Assembly (NCBI GenBank): GCA_964547485.1
Contig: CAZJNU010000109.1
Coordinates: 1-7,891, forward strand
DNA length: 7,891 nucleotides
Reading direction: 5' to 3'
From: JACJWR01 sp964547485
GTDB taxonomy: Bacteria > Actinomycetota > Actinomycetes > S36-B12 > UBA10799
The number at the start of each line of letters is the position of its first letter. Position 1 is the first letter of the stretch. Shown here one piece after another: positions 5,086-7,891 of the stretch. The notes beneath the pieces were generated by a model. That model saw nothing but the letters and a program-made list of their open reading frames with translations. It did not search any database and was not told where the DNA came from. The translations under genes were made by a program, and so were the position numbers.

Positions 5086-6589
5086 GAACTCCGACGAGGA
5101 GATGTGGGCGGAATTGGACGAAGCCCAGGGACCGCGCCGGGCGGAGATCCTGCTGGAGTTGGCCGATCGCAGTTACCACCGCGACGACATGTCCCAGTTC
5201 GCCACGCTGGTCGAGGCCGCTGCAGAGGCCGCGGAGGCCTCCGAGGACCACAGGTTGGCCGCCTTCGCGCGCTTCAATCAGGCCCAAGGCCTGATGGAGA
5301 CGGATCACCCCGGTGAGGCAATCGACCACTTCCTGCAGGCGGCGACGTTCTTCACCCTGCTCGGGGATCAGGACGATATCGCGCTCTGCCACCACCGCGC
5401 CGCCGACGCGTTGGCCCTGCTGGAGAGAGCTGACGAAGCGCTGGCCCACTGGGACGATGCCATTCGGCTCTACGAGGCCGAAGCGGACGAGCACTCGATC
5501 GGGCGAGTGAAGATGGCCATTGGTGGGCTCCGGATGAGCAGCGGCTCCCCCTCGTTGGCGGTCGAAGCCTTCCGGGAAGCCCGGGACCGATTCCGCCGCA
5601 CGCATTCACCGCATCACGTCGCCTGGGCCGACGATGCCGCCGCGGAGGGGCTCATCCAACAGGGCCGACCTGACGAAGCCGTGCCGCTACTGCGGTCCTG
5701 TCTGGATATCGCGCGGGTGGGTTCGGACGACTCCGCGCGCGCCTACGCTGCCCTGCGGCTCGGCCTGGTGTTGCGAATCCTGGGGGAGCACACCGAGGCG
5801 CTGGCCCATCTGAAGGCCGCCCGCGATGACTACCAGGGCGACGACAACCTGATGGGGGTGGCCAGATGCGATCTAGAGGCCGCCAACGCCCTTCGAGCGC
5901 TGGACGAGAGTGAGGAGGCCGAGACGCTCTACATCGGCGCCCGTTCGGTCTTCGATGCCGTCGGAGCCGACGACTACCTGCTACTGGCCGACCGGATGCG
6001 GGCGACTCTGTATTCGGAGCAAGGTCGCACCGCCGAGGCTGTCGGCCTGGCCCGAGCGACGCTGGGTCGAGCGAATGAACTGGGGCAAAACCGGATAGTG
6101 AATCCGCTCGTCCCGCTGATCGCCGACGACCTGCTCGACCTCGACGACGCGGCCTCGGCACTCGAGGTAATCGAAGCCAACCCGGTGACGGGCGGCGAGT
6201 TGGACGAGATGGAACGGGCGATCCGCGACGCCGTGACTGCCCGTGCACTGTTGGCCAACGACCGGGTCCCAGAGGCCCTTGCGCTCACTGAGCAGGCCCT
6301 CGCCATTACCGAGGCCCGCCCCAATCTCGCGCTGCAGGCGGCCCTGTATGAGTTGCGTTCGCGAGCTCGCCGCGACAACGACCCGGCGTTGGCCGACCGT
6401 GACCTCGCACATGCGATCGCGCTCTTCCTCGCCGTCGGGATGAGCGAACGTGCGACCGCGCTGTCCGCACACTTCCTGCCGGACGAGCAACCGTCCTCCG
6501 TGCGACGTGAGGACCTGTTCGCGCTCCGCGGCCTCACTAGGCCGCTGCTCGATGATCCACTGCGGACCCCTGGATCGTCGACCGAGTGA
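5072..6589 (+). CDS. Tetratricopeptide-repeat protein
   Basis: A soluble protein of 505 residues with no signal peptide or membrane segment, made almost wholly of helix-turn-helix TPR units. Units are visible at about 62-96 (NQAQGLMETDHPGEAIDHFLQAATFF), 104-137 (HHRAADALALLERADEALAHWDDAIRLY), 145-174, 185-214 (GLIQQGRPDEAVPLLRSCLDIA), 224-256 (LRLGLVLRILGEHTEALAHLKAARDDY), 264-296, 304-336 and 384-412 (LLANDRVPEALALTEQALAI). The region between about 337 and 380 is degenerate. TPR proteins act as protein-binding scaffolds; no partner or catalytic domain can be named. The ATG at 5072 has a close GAGGG. The in-frame ATG at 5102 would cost ten acidic residues and has its GAGGAG directly abutting, so it is less likely. 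The 3' end overlaps the methyltransferase gene by 4 bases, giving tight translational coupling. Confidence 0.85.
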   Translation: MPSAENSDEEMWAELDEAQGPRRAEILLELADRSYHRDDMSQFATLVEAAAEAAEASEDHRLAAFARFNQAQGLMETDHPGEAIDHFLQAATFFTLLGDQDDIALCHHRAADALALLERADEALAHWDDAIRLYEAEADEHSIGRVKMAIGGLRMSSGSPSLAVEAFREARDRFRRTHSPHHVAWADDAAAEGLIQQGRPDEAVPLLRSCLDIARVGSDDSARAYAALRLGLVLRILGEHTEALAHLKAARDDYQGDDNLMGVARCDLEAANALRALDESEEAETLYIGARSVFDAVGADDYLLLADRMRATLYSEQGRTAEAVGLARATLGRANELGQNRIVNPLVPLIADDLLDLDDAASALEVIEANPVTGGELDEMERAIRDAVTARALLANDRVPEALALTEQALAITEARPNLALQAALYELRSRARRDNDPALADRDLAHAIALFLAVGMSERATALSAHFLPDEQPSSVRREDLFALRGLTRPLLDDPLRTPGSSTE

Positions 6590-7272
6590 CCCCTGAAGAG
6601 CCTCCGACGGCGTCGCCGCAGCCGTCGTCGGACCCACGTCCCGGAGAGCCTCCGCTGGGTCCTGGCGAGTTCCACCGGCAAGTCGGCGTGCCGCCCCTTC
6701 CGGCGCCGTGGCCGGCCGATCCACGATTGGATCCTGAACTCCTCGCGAACGGGGATCGCCGCAACGTCGTTGACCGATTCCGCTACTGGCAGGTGTCGGC
6801 AGTATCTGCAGCGTTGGATGAAGACCGCAGTCCGCTACACATCGCCATCGAAAACTGGCAGCACGATTTGAACATCGGCTCCATCGTTCGAACCGCGAAC
6901 GCATTCAATGTCGCCGGAGTGCACATCGTCGGACGTCGGGACTGGAACAAGCGCGGAGCGATGGTGACCGACCGATACCTCCACGTCTTTCACCACGCCG
7001 ACGTCGACGCACTGTCCCGTTGGGCCGCCGGCGAAGGGCTACCCCTGATCGGGCTGGACAATATCGACGGCAGTGTGCCGATCGAGGGTTTCCCGATTCC
7101 CCGCCGGTGCCTGCTGCTGCTGGGCCAGGAAGGACCGGGCTTGACACCGGAGGCGGCCACCGCCTGCGAGGCCGTTCTCGCGATCACGCAGTACGGCTCA
7201 ACTCGGTCGCTGAACGCATCCGCAGCCGGCGCCATCGCCATGTTCGCCTGGTCCCTGCAACACCGGCCCTGA
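6586..7272 (+). CDS. SpoU/TrmH-family RNA 2'-O-methyltransferase
   Basis: A protein of 228 residues from the SPOUT (trefoil-knot) superfamily, using S-adenosylmethionine to methylate a ribose 2'-OH in tRNA or rRNA. All three family motifs are present: motif 1 HDLNIGSIVRTANAF (93-107; N96 and the catalytic R102), motif 2 CLLLLGQEGPGL (175-186) and motif 3 ITQYGSTRSLNASAAGAIAMF (200-220), which forms the knot and cofactor pocket. The N-terminal 60 residues are proline-rich and probably disordered; there is no L30e-like RNA-binding domain, so it is closer in layout to TrmL-like proteins than to RlmB or TsnR. The exact RNA target cannot be read from the sequence. The GTG start at 6586 overlaps the TPR stop in a GTGA arrangement. 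An M further in would lose part of the conserved N-terminus only at residue 126, so no alternative start is attractive. Confidence 0.92.
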   Translation: MTPEEPPTASPQPSSDPRPGEPPLGPGEFHRQVGVPPLPAPWPADPRLDPELLANGDRRNVVDRFRYWQVSAVSAALDEDRSPLHIAIENWQHDLNIGSIVRTANAFNVAGVHIVGRRDWNKRGAMVTDRYLHVFHHADVDALSRWAAGEGLPLIGLDNIDGSVPIEGFPIPRRCLLLLGQEGPGLTPEAATACEAVLAITQYGSTRSLNASAAGAIAMFAWSLQHRP

Positions 7273-7350
7273 CGGAGGTCGTCCCGGGTCCGGACGGAGG
7301 TCCTCCTGGGTCTGGCTGAGGTCGTCCCGGGTCTGGCTGAGGTCAGTCCG
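7271..7350. repeat. Degenerate 21/22-bp tandem repeat filling a convergent intergenic gap
   Basis: Units run 7271-7292 (22 bp), 7293-7314 (22 bp), 7315-7335 (21 bp) and a partial 7336-7350. The shared core is GAGGTCGTCCCGGGTC, with small changes such as GGAGGTCCTCCTGGGTC in unit 2. Each complete unit contains a CCCGGG or CCTGGG step, and short dyads occur (GGAGG-T-CCTCC at 7296-7306, GTCCGGAC at 7288-7295). The array begins at the last bases of the methyltransferase stop codon and ends inside the last codons of the convergent gene. It may act in termination or be a plain minisatellite. No clear hairpin plus T-tract is present. Confidence 0.75.
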
Positions 7351-7879
7351 TCTCGAGTTTGCCCGCGAACTCCTCGAGTTGGCCGTACGTCACCGTTCCG
7401 GTGACGATCGTCGTTGCCTCGGGCGAGGTCAGCACCAGCGAATACTGCGAACCGTCGGCGGCCCGGTACTGCTGCCAACTCCGACCATCGATGGTGACAG
7501 TCGCCTGTTGGACTCCGTCCTTGGTCTGGTCCTTGACGAAGCTCTTGACGTCGTGGTCGCTCTGAGCCACCGCCACAAACTGGTTGTCTGGCGTGACGTA
7601 CCCGTTGAACCAGGTTCCGGTACCGGGATCCGGACCCGGTTCGAAGCGAGCGCTCGTCGCGCGCCAACCCGAGGCCAATCCGGTCGGAACTGCGATCGGG
7701 AACACGTCAGCACTCCGGGCGACGGCGGCCGGGCCCGGCACGTCGACGGTCTTCACGGCCTCAGGCATCGGCCGCAGCACGATCAGGTAGAGGAATGCGA
7801 CGAAGCCACCCACCACCAACATCGACAGCACTAGGTCGCGTACCGTCTGCGAACTGCGCGGCTTGGTTGCGGTTGCCAT
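7343..7879 (-). CDS. DUF4245-family membrane-anchored protein
   Basis: A protein of 178 residues. A short basic N-terminus (MATATKPRSSQTVRD) leads into one membrane segment at about 15-35 (LVLSMLVVGGFVAFLYLIVL). The outer-facing remainder contains VPGPAAVARSADVFPIAVPTGLASGWRATSARFEP (47-81), GTWFNGYVTPDNQFVAVAQSD (87-107) and WQQYRAADGSQYSLVLTSPEATTIVTGTVTYGQLEEFAGKL (135-175). This matches the DUF4245 family of actinobacteria, whose function is unknown; M. tuberculosis Rv1100, beside glpX and fum, is, from memory, a member. The glpX-like neighbour, if conserved here, would lie beyond the right edge. The start at 7879 has GAGG (7891-7888) 8 nt upstream, so the gene is complete. Its stop lies inside the tandem repeat shared with the convergent gene. 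Confidence 0.87.
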   Translation of the reverse strand: MATATKPRSSQTVRDLVLSMLVVGGFVAFLYLIVLRPMPEAVKTVDVPGPAAVARSADVFPIAVPTGLASGWRATSARFEPGPDPGTGTWFNGYVTPDNQFVAVAQSDHDVKSFVKDQTKDGVQQATVTIDGRSWQQYRAADGSQYSLVLTSPEATTIVTGTVTYGQLEEFAGKLETD

Positions 7880-7891
7880 TCCGACATCCTC

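Noticed and set aside
5981..6904. 307-codon minus-strand frame across the TPR and methyltransferase genes
   Set aside because: It runs opposite two well-supported coupled genes and shows no domain or plausible ribosome site.

Overview
The window is high-GC throughout, with strong third-position G/C bias. It uses GTG and TTG starts and very short or absent 5' leaders. Its families (DUF4245, TipA-type MerR, a DUF5666-like secreted protein, an actinobacterial PemK/MazF-like protein) point to an actinomycete, most likely of the order Mycobacteriales (Rhodococcus, Gordonia, Nocardia or a relative). That placement rests on gene content and codon use only. I see no insertion sequence, phage gene, tRNA, rRNA or CRISPR array.

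Layout. Positions 1-368 hold no convincing gene but carry a strong GC-rich hairpin at the left edge. A small exported or membrane-anchored protein with a DUF5666-like domain follows (369-911), closed by a perfect 15-bp stem terminator (955-992). Next comes a same-strand ion-transport cluster: a VIT1/CCC1-family metal transporter (1036-1755, apparently leaderless), a TrkH/KtrB-type potassium channel subunit (1798-3234), and a KtrA/TrkA-type regulator (TTG start at 3227, overlapping ktrB by 8 bases). The regulator has only the nucleotide-binding RCK_N half. It meets a convergent TipA-like MerR gene (3704-4534, minus), and the two stop codons lie in the arms of one inverted repeat.

The MerR gene has a textbook MerR-family promoter: TTGACC, a 19-bp spacer filled by a 17-bp palindrome, then TACCGT, with the start codon 7 nt later. 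It therefore looks autoregulated and leaderless, and its -35 box overlaps the stop codon of the preceding minus-strand gene. That gene is a stand-alone PemK/MazF-like protein (4569-5000) with no antitoxin beside it. Divergent from it, a 505-residue TPR protein (5072-6589) is translationally coupled through a 4-base overlap to a SpoU/TrmH-family RNA 2'-O-methyltransferase (6586-7272). The right end is a convergent DUF4245 membrane-anchored protein (7343-7879, minus). The 70-bp gap between the last two is filled by a degenerate 21/22-bp tandem repeat.

How the genes fit together: the best-supported module is metal transporter plus K+ channel plus K+ gating subunit, probably one transcription unit. 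The MerR/TipA-like protein is probably a self-regulating drug or small-molecule sensor, but it has no cysteine, so thiostrepton-style covalent capture is unlikely. The TPR and methyltransferase genes form a two-gene unit of unknown joint purpose. I do not see a wholly new system. The points most worth following are the RCK_C-less KtrA, the cysteine-free TipA-like sensor with its 19-bp-spacer promoter, the small upstream reading frame in front of the TPR gene, and the tandem repeat.
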